64,000 nucleotides of DNA from contig NZ_JH600284.1 in the NCBI RefSeq assembly GCF_000245335.1, positions 496,001-560,000 of the forward strand, written 5' to 3'. The notes beneath the pieces are model-generated. The model was given only the letters and a program-made list of their open reading frames with translations. It was not told the DNA's origin and made no database searches. This DNA is from Bacillus mojavensis RO-H-1 = KCTC 3706 (GTDB lineage: Bacteria; Bacillota; Bacilli; Bacillales; Bacillaceae). This document shows, one piece after another, positions 20,030 through 28,025 of the stretch. Position 1 is the stretch's first letter, and each line of letters opens with the position of its first letter. The translations under genes and the position numbers were made by a program.

Positions 20030-21173
20030 GTGAAGCAAGCGATACCGTCTTCGCGTGTTGGTGTTAAGATTAATGAATGGTACAAGATGATTCGCCAGTT
20101 CAGTGTTCCGGATGCTGAGGTGCTGAAAGCGGAGGTGGAGCAGGACATTCAGCAGATGGAAGAGGATCAGGATTTGCTGATCTATTATTCTCTCATGTGT
20201 TTTCGGCACCAGCTGATGCTGGATTATTTGGAGCCGGGACAAACATATGGGAATCGCCCTACAGTGACAGAGCTTCTGGAAACGATTGAAACTCCTCAGA
20301 AAAAACTCACAGGCCTTTTGAAATATTACTCTTTGTTTTTTCGTCGGCATGTATGAATTTGATCAAAAAGAATATGTGGAAGCGATCGGTTTTTATCGCG
20401 AGGCGGAGAAGGAACTGCCGTTTTTGTCAGATGAAATTGAGAAAGCGGAATTTCATTTTAAAGTGGCAGAAGCGTATTACCATATGAAGCAAACCCATGT
20501 GTCGATGCATCATATCCTTCAAGCCTTAGACATTTATCAAGATCATCAGTTATATAGCATGAGAAGAATACAAAGCTTGTTTGTCATAGCGGGAAATTAT
20601 GATGACTTCAGGTGCTATGATAAAGCGCTCCCGCATTTAAGAAAGGCGCTGGAGCTGGCAATGGACATTCAAAACGACAGGTTCATTGGCATCTCTTTAT
20701 TGAACATCGCCAACAGTTATGACAGGTCAGGAAGATATGATTTGGCCATTGAGTACTTCCAAAAAGCGGCGAAAGTAAGCAGAGAAACGGTTCCTGACTT
20801 GCTGCCGAAAGTCTTGTTTGGGTTAAGCTGGACATTATGCAAAGCTGGACAAAAACAGCAGGCGTTTCAGCTAATAGAAGAAGGATTAGAACATATCACA
20901 ACCCATCCAAATGCGGGGGCCCACAAATTTTATAAAGAATTGTATCTGTTCTTGCAGGCAGTGTACAAAGAGATTGTTGACGAACGCAAAATTCATGACC
21001 TTTTAAGCTATTTCGAAAAAAAGAACTTGCACGCTTACATTGAAGCATGTGCCCGCAGCGCTGCCGCTGTTTTTGAAAGCCGCTGTCATTTTGAGCACGC
21101 TGCTGCGTTTTATCGGAAAGTGCTGAAAGCGCAAGAAGATATTCAAAAGGGAGAGTGTTTATATGCTTATTAA
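20030..21173 (+). pseudogene. rapH: rapH, response-regulator aspartate phosphatase, single-base frameshift
   Basis: RapH dephosphorylates Spo0F~P and blocks DNA binding by ComA, so it delays sporulation and competence; PhrH antagonises it. The start is GTG 20030 behind GAGGGAGGG. The first frame covers the N-terminal three-helix bundle and ends soon after YYSLFFR. From 20349 a second frame continues MYEFDQKEYVEAIGFYREAE through the TPR repeats to 21173. Removing one base in CGTCGGC (20342-20348) gives SLFFRGMYEF, as in intact RapH, for about 380 residues in total. As written the gene yields an isolated helical bundle and possibly a separate TPR fragment. Confidence 0.9.
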
Positions 21174-21342
21174 GAAAAAAGTGATGATGTGTCTTGCTGT
21201 TCCCCTTATTTGCGGAAGCATTGCAGTTCCTTTCTTGACACAGTCCGGCGGTTTTAAGGAATCAACGGATCGAAACACGACGTATATCGATCATTCCCCT
21301 CATCATGTCACGACTGATCAGGATAAGAAAGCCCTTAGTTAG
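21163..21342 (+). CDS. phrH: secreted regulatory pentapeptide/hexapeptide precursor PhrH
   Basis: A 59-residue precursor overlapping the rapH end by 11 bases, too short for most gene finders. The N-terminal signal peptide MLIKKKVMMCLAVPLICGSI is followed by the pro-region. The signalling peptide TDRNTT sits at residues 35-40, identical to the known PhrH hexapeptide. The exported precursor is cleaved, re-imported by Opp and binds RapH. Its stop codon lies inside the terminator stem. The gene is intact although rapH is not. Confidence 0.9.
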   Translation: MLIKKKVMMCLAVPLICGSIAVPFLTQSGGFKESTDRNTTYIDHSPHHVTTDQDKKALS

Positions 21343-21352
21343 GGCTTTTTTT
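21328..21352 (+). terminator. rapH-phrH terminator
   Basis: AAGCCCTAA/TTAGGGCTT-type hairpin (AAAGCCCTTAGTTAGGGCTTT) with a T-run, overlapping the phrH stop codon. Confidence 0.8.
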
Positions 21353-21511
21353 CTTGCTTTATTGGAAGTTTGTGTCGTCTCGTACTTTTAAACTGCCGCC
21401 TTCCTTCTATTTCTAACGCAAGACACTCGAAACAACCAAACCATTTGAGGTATAATGGGTAAAGTGAATAACAGTATTTAGATTGATATATATGAAAGAG
21501 AGTGGAGCATC

Positions 21512-22231
21512 ATGGGCCGTAAGTGGAACAATATTAAAGAAAAGAAGGCGTCTAAGGACGCAAATACGAGTCGGGTTTACGCAAAGTTTGGCCGTGAGAT
21601 TTATGTGGCGGCGAAGCAGGGCGAGCCTGATCCGGAATCCAACCAGGCGCTGAAGGTTGTGCTTGAGCGCGCGAAGACTTACAGCGTGCCGAAAAATATC
21701 ATTGAACGTGCGATTGAGAAGGCGAAGGGCGGAGCGGAAGAAAATTATGATGAGCTTCGTTATGAGGGCTTCGGGCCGAACGGATCAATGATTATCGTTG
21801 ATGCGCTGACGAATAATGTGAACCGTACGGCGCCGGAAGTGCGTGCAGCGTTCGGAAAAAACGGCGGGAACATGGGTGTGAGCGGATCTGTCGCTTATAT
21901 GTTTGACGCGACGGCTGTTATCGGTGTGGAAGGCAAAACGGCTGATGAAGCGCTTGAAATTCTCATGGAAGCGGATGTCGATGTCCGCGATATTTTAGAA
22001 GAGGATGACAGCGTGATCGTCTATGCGGAGCCGGATCAATTCCATGCGGTGCAGGAGGCGTTTAAAAACGCAGGTGTTGAGGAATTTACAGTAGCTGAGC
22101 TGACTATGCTTGCGCAGAGCGAAGTGACACTTCCTGAGGATGCGAAGGAACAGTTCGAAAAGCTGATTGACGCGTTGGAGGACTTGGAAGACGTTCAGCA
22201 GGTGTATCATAACGTAGATCTTGGAGAATAA
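21512..22231 (+). CDS. yeeI: YebC/PmpR-family protein YeeI
   Basis: A 239-residue protein of the conserved YebC/TACO1 family. It starts [20 protein letters not shown], the usual family opening, and is full length. Family members have been described as transcriptional regulators (PmpR) and, more recently, as factors that relieve ribosome stalling at proline-rich stretches. TATAAT at 21451-21456 is a likely -10 element. It is monocistronic, with a terminator just after the stop. Function in this organism is inferred from the family only. Confidence 0.9.
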   Translation: MGRKWNNIKEKKASKDANTSRVYAKFGREIYVAAKQGEPDPESNQALKVVLERAKTYSVPKNIIERAIEKAKGGAEENYDELRYEGFGPNGSMIIVDALTNNVNRTAPEVRAAFGKNGGNMGVSGSVAYMFDATAVIGVEGKTADEALEILMEADVDVRDILEEDDSVIVYAEPDQFHAVQEAFKNAGVEEFTVAELTMLAQSEVTLPEDAKEQFEKLIDALEDLEDVQQVYHNVDLGE

Positions 22232-22237
22232 TAAATG

Positions 22238-22266
22238 AGCAGACTGTCATGGTCTGCTTTTTTTAT
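22238..22266 (+). terminator. yeeI terminator
   Basis: AGCAGAC/GTCTGCT hairpin followed by seven T residues. Confidence 0.85.
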
Positions 22267-22367
22267 TGTCCGGGAAATTGTTTTATCCGTTTATAGGCGG
22301 GTGTCTATACGCGCTGCAAGACCTTCTCATACGCTGGACTGTAACCTATGTGAAGGAGAGATTAGAT

Positions 22368-22757
22368 ATGACTGATACAAGACACTTCTGCTGCGGGCCC
22401 GGTTTTGGCGCTTACCCAGGCTATGGTGCAGGCGGTCCGGGATTCGGAATGTACGGAGGCGCGGGCTATCCGGGCCATGGCATGTATACAGGGATGGGCC
22501 ATCCAGGTTATGGAGGCGCAGGCAGCCCGGGTTATGGCATGTCTGGAGGATTCGGCGGCTACCCAAGCGGAGGCTATCCGAGCTCAATGGGTTATCCGAG
22601 CTACGGAATGCATTATGATAATGATGGACATCACCACCATTACCCTGATGGACATTACGGACACCATCAGGATGGAAATTATGGCCATCATGATGGTAAT
22701 AACTACGGACACCATCACCACCAAATGGGACACTGGGGAAAAGACGGCCATAAATAA
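22368..22757 (+). CDS. yeeK: Gly/Tyr- and His-rich spore protein YeeK
   Basis: A 129-residue low-complexity protein. The N-terminal half has repeats of the form GxPGYGx / GYPGHGM rich in Gly, Tyr and Pro; the C-terminal half is dominated by His with Asp, Gly and Asn (HHHHYPDGHYGHH). The start is ATG 22368 with the ribosome binding site GAAGGAGA; upstream in-frame codons to 22266 lack a ribosome binding site. In B. subtilis YeeK is a spore integument/coat protein made in the mother cell. The repeat-driven length varies between strains. His clusters might bind metal, which is inference. Confidence 0.85.
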   Translation: MTDTRHFCCGPGFGAYPGYGAGGPGFGMYGGAGYPGHGMYTGMGHPGYGGAGSPGYGMSGGFGGYPSGGYPSSMGYPSYGMHYDNDGHHHHYPDGHYGHHQDGNYGHHDGNNYGHHHHQMGHWGKDGHK

Positions 22758-22773
22758 AAAGCGTGAAGAACGG

Positions 22774-22803
22774 ACACTCTTGCTGATCAAGGGTGTTTTT
22801 TTG
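22774..22803 (+). terminator. yeeK terminator
   Basis: ACACTCTTG/CAAGGGTGT hairpin followed by seven T residues. Confidence 0.8.
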
Positions 22804-22815
22804 TTTTTCTTTTTC

Positions 22816-22844
22816 TTGACTGTTCAGTCTGGAAAAGGTAATAT
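22816..22844 (+). promoter_or_regulatory. yezE promoter with embedded TetR operator
   Basis: A near-consensus sigma-A promoter: TTGACT (22816-22821), 17-base spacer, TAATAT (22839-22844). The palindrome GACTGTTCAGTC (22818-22829) overlaps -35 and the spacer, a position that suits autorepression by YezE. The inverse complement of the site before yesE shares the GAC..TTCAGTC core. Confidence 0.7.
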
Positions 22845-22868
22845 CTTCTTGTAGGAGGTGATATTCGT

Positions 22869-23450
22869 TTGGGTAGAAATAAAGAATTCGATACCGCGCT
22901 TGTTTTGCGCAGAGCGATAGAGGTTTTTGGAGAGTATGGCTACGAAGGCACGTCGCTGCAAGAGCTGCTTTCTCATTTAGGTATTGCGCGCCAGAGTTTG
23001 TATGATACGTATGGAACGAAGCGGGATTTGTTTTTGTCCGCTGTGAAAACGTATCTTGAAGGAAAAAACGCGGCTGTTGTGGAAAGGCTTGAGGCACCGG
23101 GCTCTGTTAAGGAAGCCATTCGTGAGATTTTTCAGGAGGGTGTGAATGTCCTGAAAGATCCTGAACGTTCAAAGGCGTGTTTTATCATCAACAGCGCTAT
23201 TGAACAAATCCCGCATGATTCGGACCTTGCCCAGTACTTTGAAGGGCAGACGAAACAGCTTGAGACGGCCTTTTATCAGGCACTGAGAAGGGCACAGACT
23301 GAAGGAGAATTGAAGGAACATCTTGATATATCGGCGCTTGCCCGTTATTTAAACCAGAGTCGGCTGTCTCTGACGTTTATCGCTAAGGTTTCTGCTGATT
23401 TTGACCAGCTTCAGGATTATGTTGAAGTGAGTTTATCTGTCCTTGATTGA
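22869..23450 (+). CDS. yezE: TetR-family transcriptional regulator YezE
   Basis: A 193-residue TetR regulator starting at TTG 22869 behind a strong AGGAGGTGATA ribosome binding site. The N-terminal helix-turn-helix is clear (LRRAIEVFGEYGYEGTSLQE ... ARQSLYDTYGTKRDLF), with a C-terminal dimerisation/ligand domain. It most likely represses itself and the yesEF genes through the shared operators at 22818 and 23493. Ligand unknown. Confidence 0.88.
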   Translation: MGRNKEFDTALVLRRAIEVFGEYGYEGTSLQELLSHLGIARQSLYDTYGTKRDLFLSAVKTYLEGKNAAVVERLEAPGSVKEAIREIFQEGVNVLKDPERSKACFIINSAIEQIPHDSDLAQYFEGQTKQLETAFYQALRRAQTEGELKEHLDISALARYLNQSRLSLTFIAKVSADFDQLQDYVEVSLSVLD

Positions 23451-23461
23451 CTTTTTTTGAT

Positions 23462-23481
23462 AAAGGGTGCTTAGCCCTTTT
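23462..23481 (+). terminator. weak terminator after yezE
   Basis: AAAGGG/CCCTTT stem with a seven-base loop. It is short and lacks a long T-run, so read-through into yesE is likely. Confidence 0.4.
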
Positions 23482-23491
23482 ACGCATTTTC

Positions 23492-23506
23492 TGGACTGAA
23501 TGGTCT
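23492..23506 (+). promoter_or_regulatory. putative YezE operator upstream of yesE
   Basis: TGGACTGAATGGTCT; its complement contains GACCATTCAGTCC, sharing the GAC..TTCAGTC core with the site in the yezE promoter. It lies about 40 bases before the yesE start, next to the AT-rich TAAAATAAAAT. Confidence 0.6.
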
Positions 23507-23531
23507 AAAATAAAATACGAGGTGATGATCC

Positions 23532-23984
23532 ATGATGATGACGGAATACGAAAAAGCATGTGACACACTCAATAAATTTATGCAATATATGCTTGAAAAG
23601 GATATGGAGAGCTGGACAGAGCTGTGGGATGAACATGCCGTATTGGAGTTTCCCTATGCGCCAGAGGGATTTCCGGAAAGAATTGAGGGGAAGGCGGCTA
23701 TTTACGATTATATTAAGGATTTTCCTGATAACATTCATATTTCTGCGTTTACTGCTCCGACAGTGTATCGTTCGGCTGATACAAACACGATCATTGCGGA
23801 GTTTCAATGTGAAGGCTATGCGATTGCGACTGGGCTACCTTACCGGCAAACCTATATCAGTGTGATTGAAACGAAGGACGGCAGCATTTTATATTATAAG
23901 GATTATTGGAATCCGCTTGTCGTCAATAAGACATTTGGAGAAACCATTGAAACATTTATACAAACAGAGGAGGATGAAAAATGA
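23532..23984 (+). CDS. yesE: SnoaL/NTF2-like protein YesE
   Basis: A protein of about 148-150 residues (three consecutive ATG codons at 23532-23540, ribosome binding site GAGGTGAT). The sequence reads as a SnoaL-like NTF2 fold: an N-terminal helix pair, then WTELWDEHAVLEFPYAP, and a C-terminal IETKDGSILYYKDYWNP strand. Such small proteins are often isomerases, cyclases or binding proteins. It overlaps yesF by four bases, so the two are translated together, probably in one pathway controlled by YezE. The substrate is unknown. Confidence 0.82.
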   Translation: MMMTEYEKACDTLNKFMQYMLEKDMESWTELWDEHAVLEFPYAPEGFPERIEGKAAIYDYIKDFPDNIHISAFTAPTVYRSADTNTIIAEFQCEGYAIATGLPYRQTYISVIETKDGSILYYKDYWNPLVVNKTFGETIETFIQTEEDEK

Positions 23985-24829
23985 TGAGTCACGATCAGAT
24001 TCTGATTACGGGAGGAACCGGCACGACAGGAAGCCGGATTGCGCAACGGTTAATTGAGCAGGGTTACAGCGTTCGCATCGCGAGCAGAAATAAGGGCAAA
24101 ATGAGCAAGGCGGAGTATGTATATTTTGATTGGAAGGATGAGTCCAGCTTTACGCCTGCTTTGGAGCGGGTGAAACGGATTTACCTCGTTGCGCCGGTTG
24201 GTGTGTTTGACCCGTCTCCTTATGTGCTTCCATTTTTAAAGGAAGCGAAGCGGCTCGGTGCTGAACGTGTGGTGATGCTCAGTGCGTCCGCTGTTCCTGA
24301 GGATGGTCCTGTGTTTGGCGCATTGCATCGTGCAGTACAAGGGTTTCCGGAATGGGCGGTGCTGCGGCCGTCATACTTCATGCAAAACTTCATCAATGTC
24401 CAGCATCGCATGTCCATTCGAACTGAGGGGCACATCATCACGGCGGCGGGTGAGGGAAAACTTGGTTTTATTGATGCCGATGATATTGCGGAAACAGCAG
24501 TGCGTGCTTTGATTGACATTGTGCCTCATAATACTCATCATATTCTTACGGGACCTGAGGTGCTGAATTACGCTGAGGCGGCGGAGATCATCGGAGCCAT
24601 GGCGGGACGTCCGGTGTCGCACGTCAGCATCTCTTCTTCCGAGCTGCAAAATAGGATGGAAACAGCGGGTTTGCCTGCGGATTACGCGCGCTTTATGGCG
24701 GAATTAGATGAAGCGATCAGCCATGGTGCGGAACATCGGGTAACGGATACAGTGAAGCGTGTGACAGGAAAAGAACCCCGTTCGCTGACTGAGTTTGCGG
24801 CTGCTCATGCTGCATACTGGAAACGCTGA
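23981..24829 (+). CDS. yesF: NAD(P)-binding NmrA-like oxidoreductase YesF
   Basis: A 282-residue short-chain-dehydrogenase-like protein of the NmrA/HSCARG type. The dinucleotide-binding motif is GGTGTTGSRIAQRL at about residues 10-23, followed by a Rossmann fold with IYLVAPVG and MLSASAV. It lacks the full SDR catalytic Tyr-x-x-x-Lys, as usual in NmrA-like proteins, which may reduce quinones or sense the redox state. It is coupled to yesE by an ATGA overlap and likely belongs to the YezE regulon. Confidence 0.85.
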   Translation: MMSHDQILITGGTGTTGSRIAQRLIEQGYSVRIASRNKGKMSKAEYVYFDWKDESSFTPALERVKRIYLVAPVGVFDPSPYVLPFLKEAKRLGAERVVMLSASAVPEDGPVFGALHRAVQGFPEWAVLRPSYFMQNFINVQHRMSIRTEGHIITAAGEGKLGFIDADDIAETAVRALIDIVPHNTHHILTGPEVLNYAEAAEIIGAMAGRPVSHVSISSSELQNRMETAGLPADYARFMAELDEAISHGAEHRVTDTVKRVTGKEPRSLTEFAAAHAAYWKR

Positions 24830-24837
24830 TCTCATTT

Positions 24838-24853
24838 TGGACTGATCGATCTA
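24838..24853 (+). promoter_or_regulatory. YezE-like operator downstream of yesF
   Basis: TGGACTGATCGATCTA matches the yesE site TGGACTGAATGGTCTA at 12 or more of 16 positions. Its position between the yesF stop and the terminator is odd for an operator. It may be chance. Confidence 0.3.
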
Positions 24854-24856
24854 GAA

Positions 24857-24890
24857 AGACCTTCGGCTCTGCCGAAGGTCTTCTTTTTAT
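24857..24890. terminator. terminator between yesF and the convergent amidohydrolase gene
   Basis: A perfect 10-bp stem AGACCTTCGG/CCGAAGGTCT is followed by T residues on the plus strand. It also overlaps the 3' end of the minus-strand gene. Confidence 0.85.
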
Positions 24891-25870
24891 CTATTGAGTT
24901 TAAAAAGGCTTGCCGCGTTTTCGGTGCCGATTTTCATTCGATCCGTTTCACTGATTGGACACTGGTCAAACCAGGAAGAGATTTCTTCCATCGATTCATA
25001 CGGATAGTCCACCGAGAATAAGATGTGGTCTGAGCCGACCTCTAACAATGTATCAATTAATGCCTGTGTTCTGAATACGCCGCTTGTTGTGAGATAAAAG
25101 TTTTTGCGGAGGTATTCAGTCGGCGCTTTTTTATGGTTTCCATGGGTCTCAGGGCGCTGATGGCGCAGTCTGTGCTCGACACGCGGCAGCGTAAACGGCA
25201 GACCCTCGCCTAAGTGTCCGAGAATTACGGTCAAATCAGGATATTCGTCAAACAGGCCGCTGAGAATCAGGCGGATGGCGTGTGTTGCTGTTTCAACGCC
25301 AAAGCCCCATGCTGAGCCGAGGAGGCCTTCGTAGCCTTCATAGATACGCTGCTGATTTGGCAGCGGAATACGCGGATGGAGATAGACGGGAACCTGAAGC
25401 TGTGCAGCTTTCTCCCAGAAAGGGCGTACCTGTGGCTCGTCTAAATATTGAGCGGTATTTTCGTCTCCGATATTACTGTAGCCGTTGACCAGGGCACCGA
25501 CAAAACCGAGTTCTTTTACAGCCCGCTCCAGCTCCTTCGCTGCTTCTTCAGGATCTTGAAGCGGAACCGCCGCAAATGCTTTAAAACGGTCTGGATGTTT
25601 GGAAACGAAGAATTTCGCAGCGTGATCGTTCATTTGCTTTGCGAGTTTTACAGCTCTGTCAGGATCGGTGATGCCCTCAATACCAGGCTGTGTCAATGAG
25701 AGAATTGACGTTTGGATGCCGTTTCGATCCATGTCTTCAATCCGTTTCTCGAATTCCTGCAATCGTTGTTGGACAGCGCTGAAATATTCATCGTCAGTAA
25801 AATTGTGACTTCCTGTTGCCGGAAAATCAGGAGATTCCCAGTGCTCTTCTAATGCGATTTTTCCATTCAT
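24887..25870 (-). CDS. amidohydrolase-family hydroxybenzoate decarboxylase-like enzyme
   Basis: A 327-residue member of the ACMSD-like amidohydrolase group, which contains gamma-resorcylate, 2,3-dihydroxybenzoate and salicylate decarboxylases. Metal ligands are at the expected places: E8 and H10 (ALEEHW), a later His in VYLHPR, and Asp in FSVDYPYE. Probable role: metal-dependent non-oxidative (de)carboxylation of a hydroxybenzoate-type aromatic acid in the cytoplasm. The ribosome binding site AGAGGAG precedes ATG 25870. It is divergent from a TetR gene across a palindromic operator, so it is probably induced by its substrate. I do not recall this pair between yesF and cotJA in strain 168. Confidence 0.85.
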   Translation of the reverse strand: MNGKIALEEHWESPDFPATGSHNFTDDEYFSAVQQRLQEFEKRIEDMDRNGIQTSILSLTQPGIEGITDPDRAVKLAKQMNDHAAKFFVSKHPDRFKAFAAVPLQDPEEAAKELERAVKELGFVGALVNGYSNIGDENTAQYLDEPQVRPFWEKAAQLQVPVYLHPRIPLPNQQRIYEGYEGLLGSAWGFGVETATHAIRLILSGLFDEYPDLTVILGHLGEGLPFTLPRVEHRLRHQRPETHGNHKKAPTEYLRKNFYLTTSGVFRTQALIDTLLEVGSDHILFSVDYPYESMEEISSWFDQCPISETDRMKIGTENAASLFKLNR

Positions 25871-25934
25871 GTCAAAAGGCTCCTCTCTTTTTCATGTCTG
25901 GTGTAGATCAGATGGAGTGCACTCATTTTACGTC

Positions 25935-25946
25935 ACGAAGCTTCGT
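25935..25946. promoter_or_regulatory. short perfect palindrome upstream of the amidohydrolase gene
   Basis: ACGAAGCTTCGT is a perfect 12-bp palindrome in the 5' leader of the minus-strand gene. It could form an RNA hairpin or bind a protein. Confidence 0.3.
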
Positions 25947-25977
25947 TTCAATAGTAATGAACAACGTGTTTATTACT

Positions 25978-25999
25978 TTACATCATGTACAAGATGTAA
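25978..25999. promoter_or_regulatory. 22-bp near-perfect palindrome, likely TetR operator
   Basis: The arms TTACATC and GATGTAA flank an ATGTACAA centre; only one base pair breaks symmetry across 22 bp. It sits in the 250-bp divergent region between the amidohydrolase gene and its TetR neighbour, where a repressor could control both promoters. Confidence 0.65.
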
Positions 26000-26120
26000 G
26001 TTCATGGTACAGTAGATTTTGGGAAAAGGTCAATAAACAGAGAACGTGCAAACGTTTAGAAGAAGACATCAGCAGATGATTTGTCCAGAAGAAAATAAAA
26101 GTTAGACAAGGAGGTAAAAA

Positions 26121-26750
26121 ATGTCTAAAAAAAATAAGGTAGATCCGAGAGTCAAAAGAACGAACAAATTTTTAAGAGACGCATTGATCGCACTGTTGAA
26201 AGAAAAAGAAGCCAATTCGATTACGATTCAGGAAATTACTGAAAAAGCGGATCTGACCCGCGGCACTTTTTATTTGCACTATCGGGATAAACAGGATTTT
26301 CTGTTTCAAAGCATGACGGAGGTTCTCGATGATTTGATCCAGCAGGTTAAGCCTGAGACGCCGGTGGAACCGGTCATTATTAATGAGGATCATCCGCCTG
26401 TTTCATTTGTGAAGCTCTTTGAGTACATTCATGAACACGCCGAGTACTTTCAAGTGATGCTGAGTGACAGAGGGCTTCCTCAATTCAGAAGTTTGATGGC
26501 GGAATTCGTTCAGAAACGAATTTACGAGGAATTGCTTTCATCTATTGAAGAATCTGAGAAACAGCTTCAGATCCCGAAAGAGATACTGGTCAGCTATATC
26601 ACTTCCGCTCATATCGGGGTGATTTGTTCCTGGCTGGAGAGCGGCATGAAGTACAGTCCTTTATTTATGGCGAATCAATTAACACGTTTAACGCTCTTGG
26701 GACCGCTCCGGATAGCGGGGATAGAAAAACAAATCAAGCTTCCTTATTAA
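26121..26750 (+). CDS. TetR-family regulator of the adjacent decarboxylase-like gene
   Basis: A 209-residue TetR-type protein with a GGAGGTAAAAA ribosome binding site. The N-terminal helix-turn-helix is IQEITEKADLTRGTFYLHYR; a C-terminal TetR_C-type domain (KLFEYIHEHAEYFQVMLSD ... ISYITSAHIGVICSWLE-like) resembles the YbiH/DhaS-type subgroup. Its divergent placement from the amidohydrolase gene and the intervening 22-bp palindrome point to local control. The inducer is presumably a phenolic acid, by inference from the enzyme. Confidence 0.85.
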   Translation: MSKKNKVDPRVKRTNKFLRDALIALLKEKEANSITIQEITEKADLTRGTFYLHYRDKQDFLFQSMTEVLDDLIQQVKPETPVEPVIINEDHPPVSFVKLFEYIHEHAEYFQVMLSDRGLPQFRSLMAEFVQKRIYEELLSSIEESEKQLQIPKEILVSYITSAHIGVICSWLESGMKYSPLFMANQLTRLTLLGPLRIAGIEKQIKLPY

Positions 26751-26759
26751 GAATTTCAG

Positions 26760-26788
26760 TCATAATGACGCCTCCTGCCTCATACCTA
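26760..26788 (+). promoter_or_regulatory. sigma-E-type promoter of cotJABC
   Basis: TCATAAT (26760-26766) and CATACCTA (26781-26788) with 16 bases between ATA and CATA fit sigma-E promoters. The cotJ operon is known to be sigma-E dependent in B. subtilis. Confidence 0.65.
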
Positions 26789-26823
26789 TTAAGGTCATTG
26801 TTATTGAGAAAGGAGGAGCCAGA

Positions 26824-27072
26824 ATGAAGGAGATGCAGCCATTTACACCTGTTAAATCATACACGCCCTTTCACAGCCGTTTTGATCCCTGTCCGCCCAT
26901 AGGGAAGAAATATTACAGAACGCCCCCTAACCTCTATATGACCTTTCAGCCTGAGCATATGGAGCAGTTTTCGCCGATGGAGGCTTTAAGGAAAGGCACC
27001 CTTTGGAAGGATCTCTATGATTTTTATGAAAATCCTTATCGAGGGGGAGACGCACATGACAAAAAAGGTTGA
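26824..27072 (+). CDS. cotJA: spore coat-associated protein CotJA
   Basis: An 82-residue Pro/Tyr/Phe-rich protein behind an AAGGAGGAG ribosome binding site. It is made in the mother cell and needed for assembly of CotJC in the inner spore coat. Its end overlaps cotJB by 17 bases, indicating translational coupling. First gene of cotJABC. Confidence 0.92.
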   Translation: MKEMQPFTPVKSYTPFHSRFDPCPPIGKKYYRTPPNLYMTFQPEHMEQFSPMEALRKGTLWKDLYDFYENPYRGGDAHDKKG

Positions 27073-27319
27073 TGCGGAATATTATCGCCAGCTTGAGCAG
27101 ATTCAAGCAGCGGATTTTGTGCTTGTTGAGCTGAGCCTGTATTTAGATACACATCCTGATGATGAAGACGCGCTGAAGCAATTCAATCAATATTCCGGCT
27201 ATGCAAGGCACTTAAAAAGGCAATTCGAATCATCTTACGGACCGCTTTTGCAGTACGGCAATAGCCCCGCGGGCGAGGAGTGGGATTGGAATCAAGGGCC
27301 TTGGCCGTGGCAAGTATAA
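27056..27319 (+). CDS. cotJB: spore coat protein CotJB
   Basis: An 87-residue protein. The start is ATG 27056 after GAGGGGGAG; the frame opens earlier at 27017 within cotJA but without a ribosome binding site. The first half is a helical hairpin ([20 protein letters not shown]); the C-terminus is Trp/Pro-rich ([13 protein letters not shown]). Required with CotJA and CotJC for this coat complex. Confidence 0.92.
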   Translation: MTKKVDAEYYRQLEQIQAADFVLVELSLYLDTHPDDEDALKQFNQYSGYARHLKRQFESSYGPLLQYGNSPAGEEWDWNQGPWPWQV

Positions 27320-27333
27320 GGAGGAATGCCTGA

Positions 27334-27903
27334 ATGTGGGTGTATGAAAAGAAGCTGCAATATCCTGTCAAGGTCAGCACGTGCAATCCGACGCTGGCGA
27401 AATATTTGATTGAGCAGTATGGCGGAGCGGACGGCGAGCTGGCCGCGGCTCTCCGGTATTTGAACCAGCGGTATACCATTCCTGATAAGGTCATCGGCCT
27501 TTTAACAGATATCGGCACGGAGGAGTTTGCCCATCTGGAAATGATTGCGACGATGGTGTATAAGCTGACGAAAGATGCGACGCCGGAGCAGCTGCGAGAA
27601 GCCGGGCTTGGTGATCATTACGCGAATCATGACGGCGCGCTTTTTTATCATAATGCGGCGGGGGTGCCTTTTACGGCAAGCTATATTCAGGCGAAGGGCG
27701 ATCCGATTGCGGATTTGTATGAAGATATCGCAGCAGAAGAAAAAGCGCGGGCGACGTATCAGTGGCTGATTGATATTTCGGATGATCCTGATTTGAACGA
27801 TTCCCTGCGGTTTTTGCGTGAACGTGAAATTATACATTCTATGCGCTTTAGGGAAGCGGTTGAGATTTTAAAAGAAGAACGGGATAAGAAGAAACTCTTT
27901 TAA
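27334..27903 (+). CDS. cotJC: spore coat protein CotJC, manganese catalase family
   Basis: A 189-residue four-helix protein related to dimanganese catalases. Ligand-type motifs are visible: EEFAHLEMI and, later, EEKARATYQWL and REIIHSMRF, giving Glu/His pairs on paired helices. It is shorter than typical manganese catalases. It forms part of the spore coat, perhaps for peroxide protection. AGGAGG lies just before its ATG, 14 bases after cotJB. 27904-28025 contains no other gene. Confidence 0.92.
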   Translation: MWVYEKKLQYPVKVSTCNPTLAKYLIEQYGGADGELAAALRYLNQRYTIPDKVIGLLTDIGTEEFAHLEMIATMVYKLTKDATPEQLREAGLGDHYANHDGALFYHNAAGVPFTASYIQAKGDPIADLYEDIAAEEKARATYQWLIDISDDPDLNDSLRFLREREIIHSMRFREAVEILKEERDKKKLF

Positions 27904-28025
27904 CAGCAGCGGGGGCTCCCTTTCATGCGTCCTTTTACATACAGACAAAATATTCTGTTTTTTTGTCGTTTGCTTGCATTATAATGGAGGTATGCATGTA
28001 TGTTAGTTTTGATCGGGGGGCCTTT

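Noticed and set aside
20349..21173. A stand-alone TPR protein starting MYEFDQKEYV
   Set aside because: It continues RapH exactly after a one-base slip and has no ribosome binding site of its own.
22327..23097. A 256-residue minus-strand frame opposite yeeK and yezE
   Set aside because: It is the shadow of the low-complexity Gly/His repeat and the TetR gene; it has no domain signature and no ribosome binding site.
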